Source: Immersiella caudata (lineage: Eukaryota; Ascomycota; Sordariomycetes; Sordariales; Lasiosphaeriaceae). Taken from it: a stretch of DNA of 64,000 bases. The notes under the pieces were generated by a model, which was given only the letters and a program-made list of their open reading frames with translations, was not told the origin of the DNA and did not search any database. This document shows positions 22,057 to 31,889 of the stretch, one piece after another. The stretch's first letter is position 1, and each line of letters opens with the position of its first letter. A program made the translations under genes and the position numbers. Where the stretch lies: positions 3,906,001 through 3,970,000 of the forward strand of contig JAULSU010000001.1 in assembly GCA_030512335.1 (NCBI GenBank), in the 5' to 3' direction.

Positions 22057-24810
22057 TCACCAGTACGCCCCGCCTCCTTTCCCGCTCTTCCCATCCCACA
22101 GTACCACGCCCTTTTCCCCCTTCCCCTCATCCTCCTCATCACCCTCCTCCTCCTCCAAAACACCCACTAAGCCCCCCTTCCTCCGCTCTGCCAGCCATCT
22201 ATCTGTCCACCCCTTCATCCTCTTCCGACTCTGCTCGCTCCCCACATTAACAGTCGGCACCACCTTCTCAATCCTCAATGCCATCAAAAACAGTGCCAAC
22301 TCCCTAAAACTACTATGCTCGCTATACGGAACTCCAAAGCACATGGCCTCATTCCCACTCCCCCTCTGTGGGACGAGATCCTTGACTCTAAACCTCGTTC
22401 TCCATCCGTTGCCGTGAAGTAATGTGGTGGAAGGTAGACTCCCCGGCGCCAAATTCGCCGAGGCGTTCGTCCCGCCCCCAGAAGGACGATAATTCCACCC
22501 TGACGGACGGAAACAGATGATACGGCTGAAGTGACGGGCGTGAATCTCGAGGTATTCCGTGAGGGTCTCGGCGCGAATCTCCATGAGCATTTGCATGTGT
22601 ACTTGTGCTTCGCGTGGGTCGGAGGTCATGAGGGCGGAGAGCTCAGTGTCGTCGAGTTGTTTGCAGATGCGGATTTTGGAGGGGGAGGCAAAGATTTTGG
22701 TGTTGAGGGCGAGGGCGATGGCTTTGCAGATGCGTTCTTTGCCAATGGAATAGGTGCCACAGACAACGAGGAGGCGACGGCGGCGAGCGGCGGGTTGGAT
22801 GGCGGTGAAGGCGTTGTCGGGGGGTTTGGCTTTGTCAGGGGGAGGGGGACGGTTGTCATTGTTGGATTGGAAGAATTTGGTGACGGAGTCGATGCCGGGA
22901 GGGGCGCCGCCTTCGCGGCGTCGGAGGAGGGTATTCCAAGGGGTTTCGTCGTCTTCGGCGATGCCCTTGTCAAGGGAAACGCAGAGCTCGGCGCAGGCGC
23001 GGATGACGTCGTCCTGAGGTGGGAAAGAATAGCGGGGGTTGAGGTATGTGGTGTCGAGATAGCAGACATCTATTTTTTGCTGATTCATCTTACCGGAGAT
23101 GGCGTGGACGGTCTCAGGGCGGAGCTCGGGGTGGGAGATGTGGGTAGGGCAAGCACGGAAGTCGCCGCAATGGAGGATTCGATGTGTTCGCTTCCCGCCG
23201 GCAACAGCTTTCTCGAAGAGGAAGAGGGAGCTGCCTGGACAGTGGTTTGCGGGGATCATGGTGACAGAGACACCTTGGGTTCCAGGGACGGGCACTTTCT
23301 GGTCGAATTCCAGCTCGACAACATATTCGGCAGCTGTCTTTAGTTGCGACTTCACAAGAGACCCGGTGACTTTGCTGCAGTATATCGGTCCGTGTGTCCA
23401 GTTGGCAGTTAGACCGACGTAATGATCGCTGTGGAAGTGGCTAAGGAAATAGGCGTTGCAGCCCTCGACGGCGCCGTAACGGAACGCATCAACACAGATG
23501 AAGAATCCTGGCATGATCTTGTAAAAGGGACAGGTCCGTTTGTAGGCGGGCATTCCCCGTGACGACGTCTCGGCGGCCGCGGCAGTCGCCCATGCCGAAT
23601 CCTCAGCATGGCCACTCATCAGCTTGGCGAAAGCTGAAGTCGACGAGCCAACACCATCCTCGACGCCGTTCGGTATGCTGATGGGATTGACCTGCCCGGG
23701 ACGTGGCACGGCCGCTTTGGCGAACCTCTTGCCCACCTCAGCCGCTTCAACACTCTCTTCAATCCTGCTTCCTCCCTCCGTTTCCTTGCTCCTCTCTGGT
23801 ATCGGTATCGGGGTCCCATCGAGACAAGCATTGACATGCTCCGTCGCCTGGTCGCCGCTCATACCTGCCAAGCTTCCACTGCAAATAGGACAACACTCTT
23901 CCATGTCACCACCATTCACACCCTCGTCACCATCATTCACAGACAAACCAGCTTCTTCTGCCTCTAGTCGTGCCTGCTCGCGCATGTAGCGCATCTCCCT
24001 GAACTCCTCGCCCCATTGACCCTCGCCGTCCTCCCCAAAGCCAAAGTCATCGGCATTGTCAAAATCATCAAACTCCTCGACGCCGCTGTTCTCCCCCATC
24101 ACCACGTCCTCCTTCCTCTCTTCAATCACGGGCCTGCCAAAATCAGCACCCCCGGAAGTTTCAGACCTCAGCAGCTTAATCGTCCTGGAAACCGTCGCAT
24201 CGTCGTTAACTTTCGTTCGTCCCATCGAAGGTGTCACGTTTTCGCAGGTCGCGCTCACCATCGTCTTCTGGTCCGCCGAAGTGGGGCCGTTCTTGCCGGC
24301 ACCGGCGTCGGCACCAGATCCGTCCTCGTCTTCCGAGTCCGACTCCAAAAACGGGTTTCCCGGCTTCTTCCGCATTGCCGGCTTCTTGGCCACCGGCCGA
24401 ACCGCAACCGAAGCGCCGGAAGCGCCGGAAGCGCCGCCGTTGCCAACCGCAGCAGTCTCGCCGCCAGCCTTGCTACTGTCCGCGCTCAACTTGCGCTTCT
24501 TCGCCGGGCCGGTGTCATCCTCCGCGCCGGCATCCTCACGTTGCGAGCCAAAAAGGCCCTCTCCCTCCTCTGCATCCTCCTCTGCATCCCCCTCCTCCTC
24601 CTCATCACCCAACAAAGACGCATCTGCACCCTCTCCCATAAAAAGGGACTCGTCGGCGGCCTTCTTGAAGTAATTCAAGATACTGGCATTCTTCATGGGC
24701 TTCTTCTTGACCGAAGAAGCAGCCTTGGGCGTGCCCGAAAACTGGGTTGTCGTGACCTTCTTGACGGCAGCCTTCCGAGGGGTTTTGGCTGGGGCCTTGG
24801 AGGGCGCCAT
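22057..24810 (-). CDS. pso2: DNA interstrand cross-link repair nuclease Pso2/Snm1
   Basis: An intronless frame of 917 residues. Residues about 40-50 (NASILNYFKK) resemble a PCNA-interaction motif; this is inference. Residues 100-300 are low-complexity. C307, C310, H325 and C329 form a UBZ4-type ubiquitin-binding zinc finger. The metallo-beta-lactamase fold starts near 427, with the metal-binding HFHSDH at 458-463, NHCPG at 522-526 and CGDF with the aspartate at 550. The beta-CASP part follows (LDTTYLNPRYSFP near 585; a CGTYSIGKER helix; VPYSEHSSF with its conserved His near the C-terminus). This order, zinc finger then MBL then beta-CASP, is that of Pso2/Snm1 and human SNM1A, 5' exonucleases that process interstrand cross-links in the nucleus. 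A Glu-rich tail ends the protein. The start ATG follows the GC-rich leader without competing upstream ATG in frame. Confidence 0.95.
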   Translation of the reverse strand: MAPSKAPAKTPRKAAVKKVTTTQFSGTPKAASSVKKKPMKNASILNYFKKAADESLFMGEGADASLLGDEEEEGDAEEDAEEGEGLFGSQREDAGAEDDTGPAKKRKLSADSSKAGGETAAVGNGGASGASGASVAVRPVAKKPAMRKKPGNPFLESDSEDEDGSGADAGAGKNGPTSADQKTMVSATCENVTPSMGRTKVNDDATVSRTIKLLRSETSGGADFGRPVIEERKEDVVMGENSGVEEFDDFDNADDFGFGEDGEGQWGEEFREMRYMREQARLEAEEAGLSVNDGDEGVNGGDMEECCPICSGSLAGMSGDQATEHVNACLDGTPIPIPERSKETEGGSRIEESVEAAEVGKRFAKAAVPRPGQVNPISIPNGVEDGVGSSTSAFAKLMSGHAEDSAWATAAAAETSSRGMPAYKRTCPFYKIMPGFFICVDAFRYGAVEGCNAYFLSHFHSDHYVGLTANWTHGPIYCSKVTGSLVKSQLKTAAEYVVELEFDQKVPVPGTQGVSVTMIPANHCPGSSLFLFEKAVAGGKRTHRILHCGDFRACPTHISHPELRPETVHAISGKMNQQKIDVCYLDTTYLNPRYSFPPQDDVIRACAELCVSLDKGIAEDDETPWNTLLRRREGGAPPGIDSVTKFFQSNNDNRPPPPDKAKPPDNAFTAIQPAARRRRLLVVCGTYSIGKERICKAIALALNTKIFASPSKIRICKQLDDTELSALMTSDPREAQVHMQMLMEIRAETLTEYLEIHARHFSRIICFRPSGWNYRPSGGGTNASANLAPGSLPSTTLLHGNGWRTRFRVKDLVPQRGSGNEAMCFGVPYSEHSSFRELALFLMALRIEKVVPTVNVGSEQSRKRMKGWTDRWLAERRKGGLVGVLEEEEGDEEDEGKGEKGVVLWDGKSGKGGGAYW

Positions 24811-25485
24811 GGTGTTCCCCTCGAGAAATTGGCTTGCCGGGGTGTGGCGCTGGTGACGTTGGAAAAAGTAGCGGGTGGCGACGCGAAACGCGAAACGTTT
24901 GTGAGGGGTGAGGTGGTGCGTGAACTTTGGAGTTGCGCGCGGTCACGTGGGCGACTTTATTTGTTAGAAAGGTGGGAACTTGTGGCGAGAAATTGAGCGG
25001 GAAAAAGAATCTGGGGCTGGCATTGTTGGGGACGCCATAATAGACTTCGATAAGCGGGTCTGCTTTAAAGAGTGTGCAGAGTCTTTGGCATTGTCACGGC
25101 GATGTCATAGGTAAAGCGGGTCGCTGTCATGGTATGCTTTGAAGGGATGCATCCAGAGGTGGCGTGGCAATGGCGCATGCAATACTTACCTACCCGCTCG
25201 ATCATAAGTAGCCCATGCTTCCTCGTATTCTCGATAGGCCTTGCTTCTTGGAGTAGAAGGCATATGAAAAACCTTTGGGATGGCTCCTCACACTATCAAT
25301 AGGCTTTACTAATTTGGAGCAGGGGGCATAAAAACAACCATCGGATGCCTCTTCACATTGTAATAACGCCCTTTCTGGTTATTCATAACCGCTAGAAACG
25401 CTGATGATTTGCTGTCCTGCTTTTGATACAGAGCCTAAAATTTATCTGCGAGGGGCATTACCCGTGAAGAAAACACGCCTATCCT
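24811..25485. other. Intergenic region with 65-bp tandem repeat
   Basis: It contains the pso2 promoter and the 3' flank of eIF3d. Apart from the tandem repeat listed separately, no gene is visible. Confidence 0.6.
25232..25361. repeat. Imperfect tandem repeat, two 65-nt units
   Basis: Unit 1 is 25232-25296 and unit 2 is 25297-25361, both 65 nt and starting CGATAGGC or CAATAGGC. They share blocks such as TTGGAG, GGGCATA/AGGCATA and a TCACA block near the end. Many differences are transitions. The 20 bases before unit 1 resemble the end of a further unit, so a third, more decayed copy is likely. Confidence 0.75.
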
Positions 25486-27366
25486 TTACTCCTCCTCGGC
25501 CTCCTCCTCAACAGGCTCAGGCATCTCATCGGCATCATCGTCGAAGCTGCCAGCAGGGACCTCATACAGGCGGAGAATGCTCTTGTTGGGGTCCTTGACA
25601 AGCACGAACTTGCCGTCCTCCTCGCGCTTCAAGCACATATCTGCAATTGTGCGGACGATACCCCAGCCGTTGGACAGCGAAAGGTTCATCTGGGCCGCGA
25701 AGTCCTTGGGCTTCCAGCCGACGACGCCGAGGATAACATGCTTGTCGTTGGTCTTGGGACTCACGCGGGACACGAATCTGTTGAGTATTGTTAGCGAACC
25801 GACACTGCCAAATAATTACCATGAGCAAGAAGAATACGTACCCAAGTTTCATGACATCGGCCTTGGCGAGAATGCTCTGGACCGTCCACCTGGCCAGCTT
25901 GCAGCTGTTGTTCTTCATCTCCGTAGCCACAACCGCACCACGCTGCGACACAAGCTTGGTGCGCCAGTCGAGGGCACCGCCGCTGCCCTGTGCCTTGCTG
26001 TCGAACTCGTTGAGCGCGTGGACGGTGACGTACTGGTCGTCGCCGCTGATGGCGTTCTTCTGAACCGCATCGAGCTCTGTGCGCACAATGATGTATGTAG
26101 GCTCCTCTTCGCTTGTCGACAGATCGAACCTCCTGTACTTGTAGGCTTTGGACGCAGGCGGCGCCGTCTCCTCAGCTGCGTTATAGAAGGGGTTTTCGTG
26201 GTGCATCTCGACCTTGTGGTTCTCCAGCACAACCTGGGTGGCAAAGTTGTGGTTGATGTACGTCGCCTCTTCGGCGAGGGCCGCGGGCTGGTTGATGCTA
26301 TCCTTGGAGCCCTCGGAAGCCTCGAGTGGCGCATCGGCGGCGTTCTCGTTGACTGTGACCATATCAAGCGCCGCATTATCACGCTTGTCCAGGAAGATCT
26401 TGTTGCCTTGTCGGACAATGACAATATCCCACGAGTAAACCGAGCGCGTAGAGCACATGAGCATCGAGAGGATGTTGTCGGTGGCGAAAATCGTAGCCTC
26501 GTCCTTCTCCGCCAACTCCTGGATAACCGGGTCCGACGAAGTCGTCACGTTGTAGGCCGCGCGGTCCAGAGCCGTAAGCTTCCTCTCGTTTGACTTAACC
26601 GCCGGCTTGTCGTAGCTGCGATCATACGCATGGAGGAACCCGTAGCTGTCCACATCTTCGCCCTCGTCCGTCTCGAGGTTGAGCTTGCCGAGGCGGTTGA
26701 AATCAATCTCCTCCAGCAGCTTCCAGTCAGCCTTGACATTGACTGATGCATCCCGGTTGCGAGTCGGCTTGTCATAGTCCTTCCAGCCAAACCGACGACC
26801 ACCGCGCGCTCCCTGACCGCCACGGCCGCCTCGGTCGCTGTACCCGCCATACTGTTGACCGCCGCGACCCGAGCGTTGGAATTGCTGCCTCCCGCCTCTG
26901 CTGTCGCCGCGCCCGCCGCGCTGGCCCCTCCCCCTTGTGAAAACGGCGCCGCGCCCGAAGCGAGTCTTGCCAGAATCCCTCACGTTGGAAACAACTGAGA
27001 AAGAGGACTCGTCCTCGGCCGCTGGTGCAGCGAAAAGCGTAGTCGTACCTGCGCCATACACCTGTTGATCTGTGTCCCAGCAATGAAAAAAATGATCAGC
27101 ACTTGGCATTCTCGGGCGCGCGCACCAAGACTCTTCGAGCCCAGCTTACCGCGGAAGTTTCTGTTGTACTGCTGCCTTCCTCCACGGCCGTCTCTACCAT
27201 CCTTGGAATCGGCAGTCCAGTCTGCCATACGACCGAGCTTGTCGCCCTTGGAAAATGGTGCGTACGGGACGCCGTTGAGCATGGTCTCGGTGGCAACCGG
27301 TGGGCCCCAGGTGGCGCCCTGGTCCGGAAGGGACTCGATGAGGTCGACGAGGGAGAACGTCGCCAT
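25486..27366 (-). CDS. eif3d: Translation initiation factor eIF3 subunit D
   Basis: Three exons on the minus strand: 27366-27150, 27069-25842 and 25777-25486, with introns of 80 and 64 nt (both GT...AG). The joined product is 578 residues, normal for eIF3d. The N-terminus (MATFSLVDLIESLPDQG, then WGPP, PYAPFSKGDKLGR) is the typical opening of the subunit. An Arg/Gly-rich segment (about residues 95-155, many RGG/GGR) precedes the conserved core, and the C-terminal exon carries FVSRV, HVILG, WGI and KDPNKSILRLYEVP before an acidic tail. eIF3d sits on the 40S head in the eIF3 complex and in animals binds the mRNA cap (family knowledge). The second splice restores the conserved Gly-Phe junction exactly, which supports the model. 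Confidence 0.95.
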
Positions 27367-27942
27367 GATGAACGACTCTTTTGTTGGGGAACGGCGATGT
27401 CTGCGAAAATCGTCGTGTTGCAGTCGGGGCGATCGAACCGTTGGGTAGTCTGTCGTTGCAGGCTCGTAGTGTGGAGGGGTTCCCCTTTTGGCAAAGTATA
27501 TTGCCCAAAAGTTCGAAATTCGCTTGGTGGGGGTGTGTGTGGAGTGGGGCTCGTCACAAAGGCGAAAAAATCTCGGTGTGGGAGCTCACCTTGATCTCGA
27601 TCCGGCACCTGAGCAAACACAACAGTGTGTGTGTGAAGCGACCAGTATCTTACTTGTGCGGACCACTTGAGATGAATTTTTGGGGCTTTTCTTCCCATCC
27701 CTTCCATCATCGGCATAAATGGGACATTGGAGTTTTCTACGCATTTAGAACGTTTCATTTCCCCCGACAGACCGTCTGCCTCCAAAAGGCTGTTTCATGC
27801 AACCATACCTCGTGCTCGGTCGTAAATTCGTCAGACCAGGCAAGAGGAGAGACACCTTAACAAAGTCCAAACCATCTGACTGCCTCGCTAGGTATACTCC
27901 TTCAACAAGAAAGAAAGAAAAAACCCCCCTTCCCCCTCCCAG
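27367..27942. other. Promoter of eIF3d and 3' flank of the bZIP gene
   Basis: About 575 bp between two minus-strand genes. No ORF of substance was seen. The stretch immediately upstream of the eIF3d ATG is the likely promoter/leader. The bZIP gene's 3' UTR would lie at the low-coordinate side of that gene's stop. Confidence 0.5.
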
Positions 27943-29922
27943 TTAGAAGACCATCCCAAGCTCGGGCTTGGTCGAAAATATGTTCTCCAGCGCATCTCGG
28001 ACCTCGAACTCCTCCATCACCGCACCAAATCTAGTTAGACAAGTGTCAGCTCAAAGCTCAGAATGCAACCCGGAGTGTCAAACTCTCAGTGAGAGGCGCC
28101 CATCCATAAGTACCGCAAATGACTTACCCATAGCAACGGATTTTGTTTTTCAGCTCCCCTGCGATCTGCACAAAGTCTTCAGGTTTGAGTTCTCCTAACC
28201 GCGGGTGTCCCAACACCATTCCCCACGCCATCACAGGCGTGATCTCACCATCCAAATTCAGCCTTTTGCTCAAGTCGAGCAACGTCGCCAAGTCGCCTTT
28301 GCTCAGCTCCCAAGTACGTTGCCCCGTCTCTACAACACCCCCGGACCCACCGCTCTCAGGCGCAAGCGCCCTCACGTTGCTGTAGCCAAAGGGAATGTCG
28401 GGTGTGAGTTCGGGGAATGGCTCAGGCGGGCAAGACGCCATTAAAGCGTGCCCACAGGGTTCTCCGCCGCCGACGTCGGTCCCTCTTTCCAGCAGCCACG
28501 GCATATGGTCCATACACGGTTTCTCGAGTCTATTCACACGCGCGCTCCCCAGTCCCGCTCCGAGCGGGATGAGAAAGTGCGCTTCTGTCAGCCTGGTTTC
28601 ATCTCAAAACACCAACTTCTCTTCTCATGGTGCGGAAAACAGCAGCGCCCCCCAGCGGGGAGGGGCACTGATGAAATCCCCCGCCCCTTCCCTTCCCCAG
28701 CCATCATTCTCAGTCTTCTAATCCTTTTCTTCCACCCGTTTTTCTCGCTGGCTCCTTGCCGTCACCCCCTGCTCGCAGTGTCTCTTCTCTCTCAGTGGGA
28801 TAACCGTGGCGCAGGGTGCGTGGTGGCGAGGAGCCAGTACGTAGCGGGGGAAGGGCAGGAGTCAAATGATGCAAGATGGGGCAGTCGGGAGTAGGCCAGT
28901 AGATGAGAGCGCAGAAGAAGCTTTCATCTCGGCGGGTTGGGCGACATGTAAACCTTCGTGGGGTCATCGTACGTTAAAACGAAATCAATGCCAGCCTGCT
29001 CGTAGTCCATATTTGGATTACGGCCGACATGAACTCCAGCACCGCTGGTGCCTCCGCCAAAGTACTGCTGCCCCTGCCCAGAGAGTTGGTGCTGGTGGTG
29101 AAGGGAACCGCCATGCGGCGACGGCGCGCTGCGACCTTGTGGTGTGGCCATGTTGTTCGCCGACAGCGGAGGCGTGAACGCGCTCGTGTTGCTGCTGGGT
29201 GGCGGAGCATAGCTGCCGGATGCGCTCGCGCTCGATGCGTAGCCTATGCTCTGGTTGCTCATGACATCGTCAAGCATGCCGCCGCCAACATTGGTTCCCA
29301 GCCCACCGCCCATACCCGTCTGTGTCAGGAGAGCCTTTAGCTGCCGGTTCTCCTCGGCGAGTTTCTCCTTGTCTTGTGAGACATTGCTGAAGATCTCTTT
29401 CAGGCGGAGTACCTCGTCTTCCAGAGCTTTGATGTAAAGTTCTTTTCGCTCTCGGTGTGTTCTGGAATGGTATCATCGTCAGCAAACCAGGTCGAGTGCC
29501 GGAGTGTTGGGAGAAGGCATCCCGAGCTTACCGTTGAGCCTGCCGGTTGAGTTCCTGTCGTCGCGTCAAGGCGGGCTTGCTGTCCGGCTTTGGTCCTCTG
29601 CGCTTCGGCGGCTGCCCATCTGTGTGCGATCTTGGTTAGCCGTACCGTTCATGTGGGCGCGCCGGCGTGCGCATCATGCGTGGGAAGACAAACCTCGGGT
29701 GGTCCTCTTGTCGGTGAGGTTTTTGAGGAATCCGAGATTCAGCGAAGACAAGGGGCTCTTGTCTTCGCCTGGCCCTGGAGCAGGCGAACCGCCAAAGCTG
29801 GATTGCGAGGCCGGATTTGGCGACAATGACGACGACATGGCTGGCTTCTGTTGTTGTGGAGAGGTGTGGTGAGGCGGGGAGGGGTAAGACGAGGCGGCTA
29901 GTGTCCCTAGGTCAGCAGCCAT
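27943..29922 (-). CDS. Yap/Pap1-like bZIP transcription factor
   Basis: Five exons: 29922-29694, 29619-29532, 29461-28973, 28529-28128 and 28030-27943, with introns of 74, 70, 443 and 97 nt, all GT...AG, giving 431 residues. The basic region (residues 96-112, RRQELNRQAQRTHRERK) is split by intron 2 between Gln105 and Arg106. Heptad residues L119, L126, V133, L140 and L147 form the zipper. The AQ-type spacing resembles Pap1/Yap factors, but the usual Phe of NxxAQxxFR is His108. Residues about 150-265 are Ser/Gly/Gln-rich. The last two exons encode a compact C-terminal domain (FVLTLEKPCMDHM..., GHALMASCPPEPFPE, RLNLDGEITPVMAWGMVL, CYGFGAVMEEFEVRDAL) that recurs in fungal bZIP proteins. A start four codons upstream would need TTG, so I use the ATG at 29922. 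Intron 3 is unusually long for the locus and hides an alternative stop shortly after exon 3. Target genes cannot be inferred. Confidence 0.88.
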
Positions 29923-30957
29923 CTTCTCACACAAATACCTGTCTAATCAGATTCCCGCTGATGCGTGGCGAAGTGGTTCGAATACGCCGATGCGACGCAC
30001 CAGGCATCTCTTGCGGCGCAAGATGAGGCAGCTCAAGGAAACAAATCGACAAACGCCGGGCACGTGAAGGATAACGAGGTTTTGGGGAGGGGGGTTTGGG
30101 GGGGGAGGGGGTGTGCGGTGAGGGGCTCGTTTCCTTCAAATAGGGCTAAGGTGGTATCCACCCCGGACACCAAGGATAGTGATACGGGAGGAACACGTTG
30201 ACTAGAAAGGGCGAGAGAGCGAAGAAGATGAGTAGTAGGCATACCTGGAGACGATGATTCCCGGCTGTCAACTCAATGCGATGCCCTCCACACCCAACCT
30301 TCAGGTGGTGGTTGAGCAACGCACGGCCAACGAGGTGAACGGAAGGGGTGATTGCAGTGATGGCTTGGCGTCTCTGGGGAAGACGCCGTCGCGGGTTCTT
30401 GCGGGATTGGGCCTTGGCAGCTAGTGGGGTGGCACCAGCCTGAAGGGGAGGCGTCTGGGTGGTAGAGAGCTGAAACCGTTGCGACCAAGGCAGTTGTCTG
30501 AGATCCCAGGGGTCGTCCGCACCACGGAGTTAAGTTCCACGGGAGATCCAGAAGGCGAGCCTGGTGCTGCCAAAAGGCTACAGGGTCAGATCTGGGTCGG
30601 CAGGATATCAGACGATTGGCCCAAGTGGTCGGGAAGCCTTTCGTGGTGTTGGGCGGAGATCACAGCCAGGAGCTGTCACGTCGCCGGATTTGCAATGATG
30701 ATTTGCAAACGGCGGCCTGTCTACTCCGCAAAGCTCGGATGGCCTGGGTAAGGTAGCGTGGGGTAGCCCTTGCCTGTCAAGCTGAGTGACGTTGCTGTCT
30801 AGGTACGACGCGAGGACGAGGTACCAGTGGCAAAGGGCTGAAAGATGGCTAGACGTGTCTTGGGATACCGGCCGTTCTGCCGGGGCTGGGAGCTTGGGAT
30901 TCGAGGTCGGGGCGGTGTTTTGGTGAGGGTCTACTTTGAGATGGAGACGCGTTGACT

Positions 30958-30977
30958 GAGAGAGAGAGAGAGAGAGA
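30958..30977. repeat. (GA)10 microsatellite
   Basis: Ten perfect GA units read directly. Confidence 0.93.
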
Positions 30978-31207
30978 AGAAACTTGGAGAGTGGCTGGCG
31001 AGTTCAATCCCCTCATCCAGAAGGCACCGAGAGCTTTTAAATGGTGTCTCCGTGAGGCGCGAACCCTTGGCAGGCACCGGGTGACCATGGAAGCCGCATG
31101 CAACTCTCCTGAAGAGTCGTGGTCTGGCGAGAAGGGGTCGATGATTTGATTTTCCAATTCATGATTTGAGTCCCTCCACAACGCTGGTAACTTAGTCATC
31201 GCATATC

Positions 31208-31227
31208 GGGGGGGGGGGGGGGGGGGG
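31208..31227. repeat. Homopolymer of 20 G
   Basis: Twenty consecutive G on the plus strand. It could form G-quadruplex structures. Its exact length is vulnerable to sequencing or assembly error. Confidence 0.9.
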
Positions 31228-31554
31228 AGCACCGCCGGCCGCCTAACTGGCAGCGCCAGGGCTGGATCCCGCCCTGCAGCCATACGGCGAGAGGCTGTTG
31301 CCCGACAGGGTGTCGTGGAGTGCTGCCGCGATCTAACGTGGCTAGCCGTTCAGGGGAAGCCTCGGTAGCTGAGATCCAAGCGCGCAGATCGACAAAAGTA
31401 TTTGTCTTTTTTGATCAACCTTGGAGAAGAGCACTTTTTCGCAATTAGACCGAAACCAGCGGTTGCTGCGTCCAATTGCGTGTTGTAGGGCTGAATAAAG
31501 TAGGGGAATGGTGGCGGTCCCGCCGTGGATGGGGAACCTGGCGTCTAGGCGTGC

Positions 31555-31889
31555 ACACCTCCTCCAGGATAATAAACACCTAGCACGGTACGCCCAAGAG
31601 CAACTTTCCCATTTTCAGCAGGGCATTCCAGGGCCTCCTCCAGGGCAGATCAGCACCTACAGCGCCACATCTCAGATGTATTCTTCTAGCAGTTTCTACC
31701 AGCCAGTACCTCTCCCAGTCTATAGAATAAATCAGCCACCGTCGTTAAGTCGACCCTGACCTTCCTCGCTGGGGCCTGAGCCGTCGAATCAATCGGCCCT
31801 GTAGCCTTGGATTTCCAGCGCCTATACCACTGAAGGAAAGAAGTGGGGGATGTACCACGCAAGGTGTTTTATTATCCTGGAGGAGGTGT
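31555..31889. repeat. Inverted repeat, 22-bp perfect arms in longer imperfect arms
   Basis: The left arm at 31555-31576 is the exact reverse complement of the right arm at 31868-31889 (22 of 22 bases). Weaker similarity extends to about 31604 on the left and about 31840 on the right. The arms enclose about 290 bp. The layout suits a degenerate MITE or foldback element. No transposase or target-site duplication was identified. Confidence 0.7.

Noticed and set aside
22531..23343. 270-codon Gly/Val/Asp-rich plus-strand frame
   Set aside because: Antisense shadow of the Pso2 nuclease domain.
30510..30610. 5S rRNA-like words (GTCCGCACCACGGAGTTAAG)
   Set aside because: The rest of the fungal 5S sequence, including its 3' domain, is absent, and the resemblance is short.
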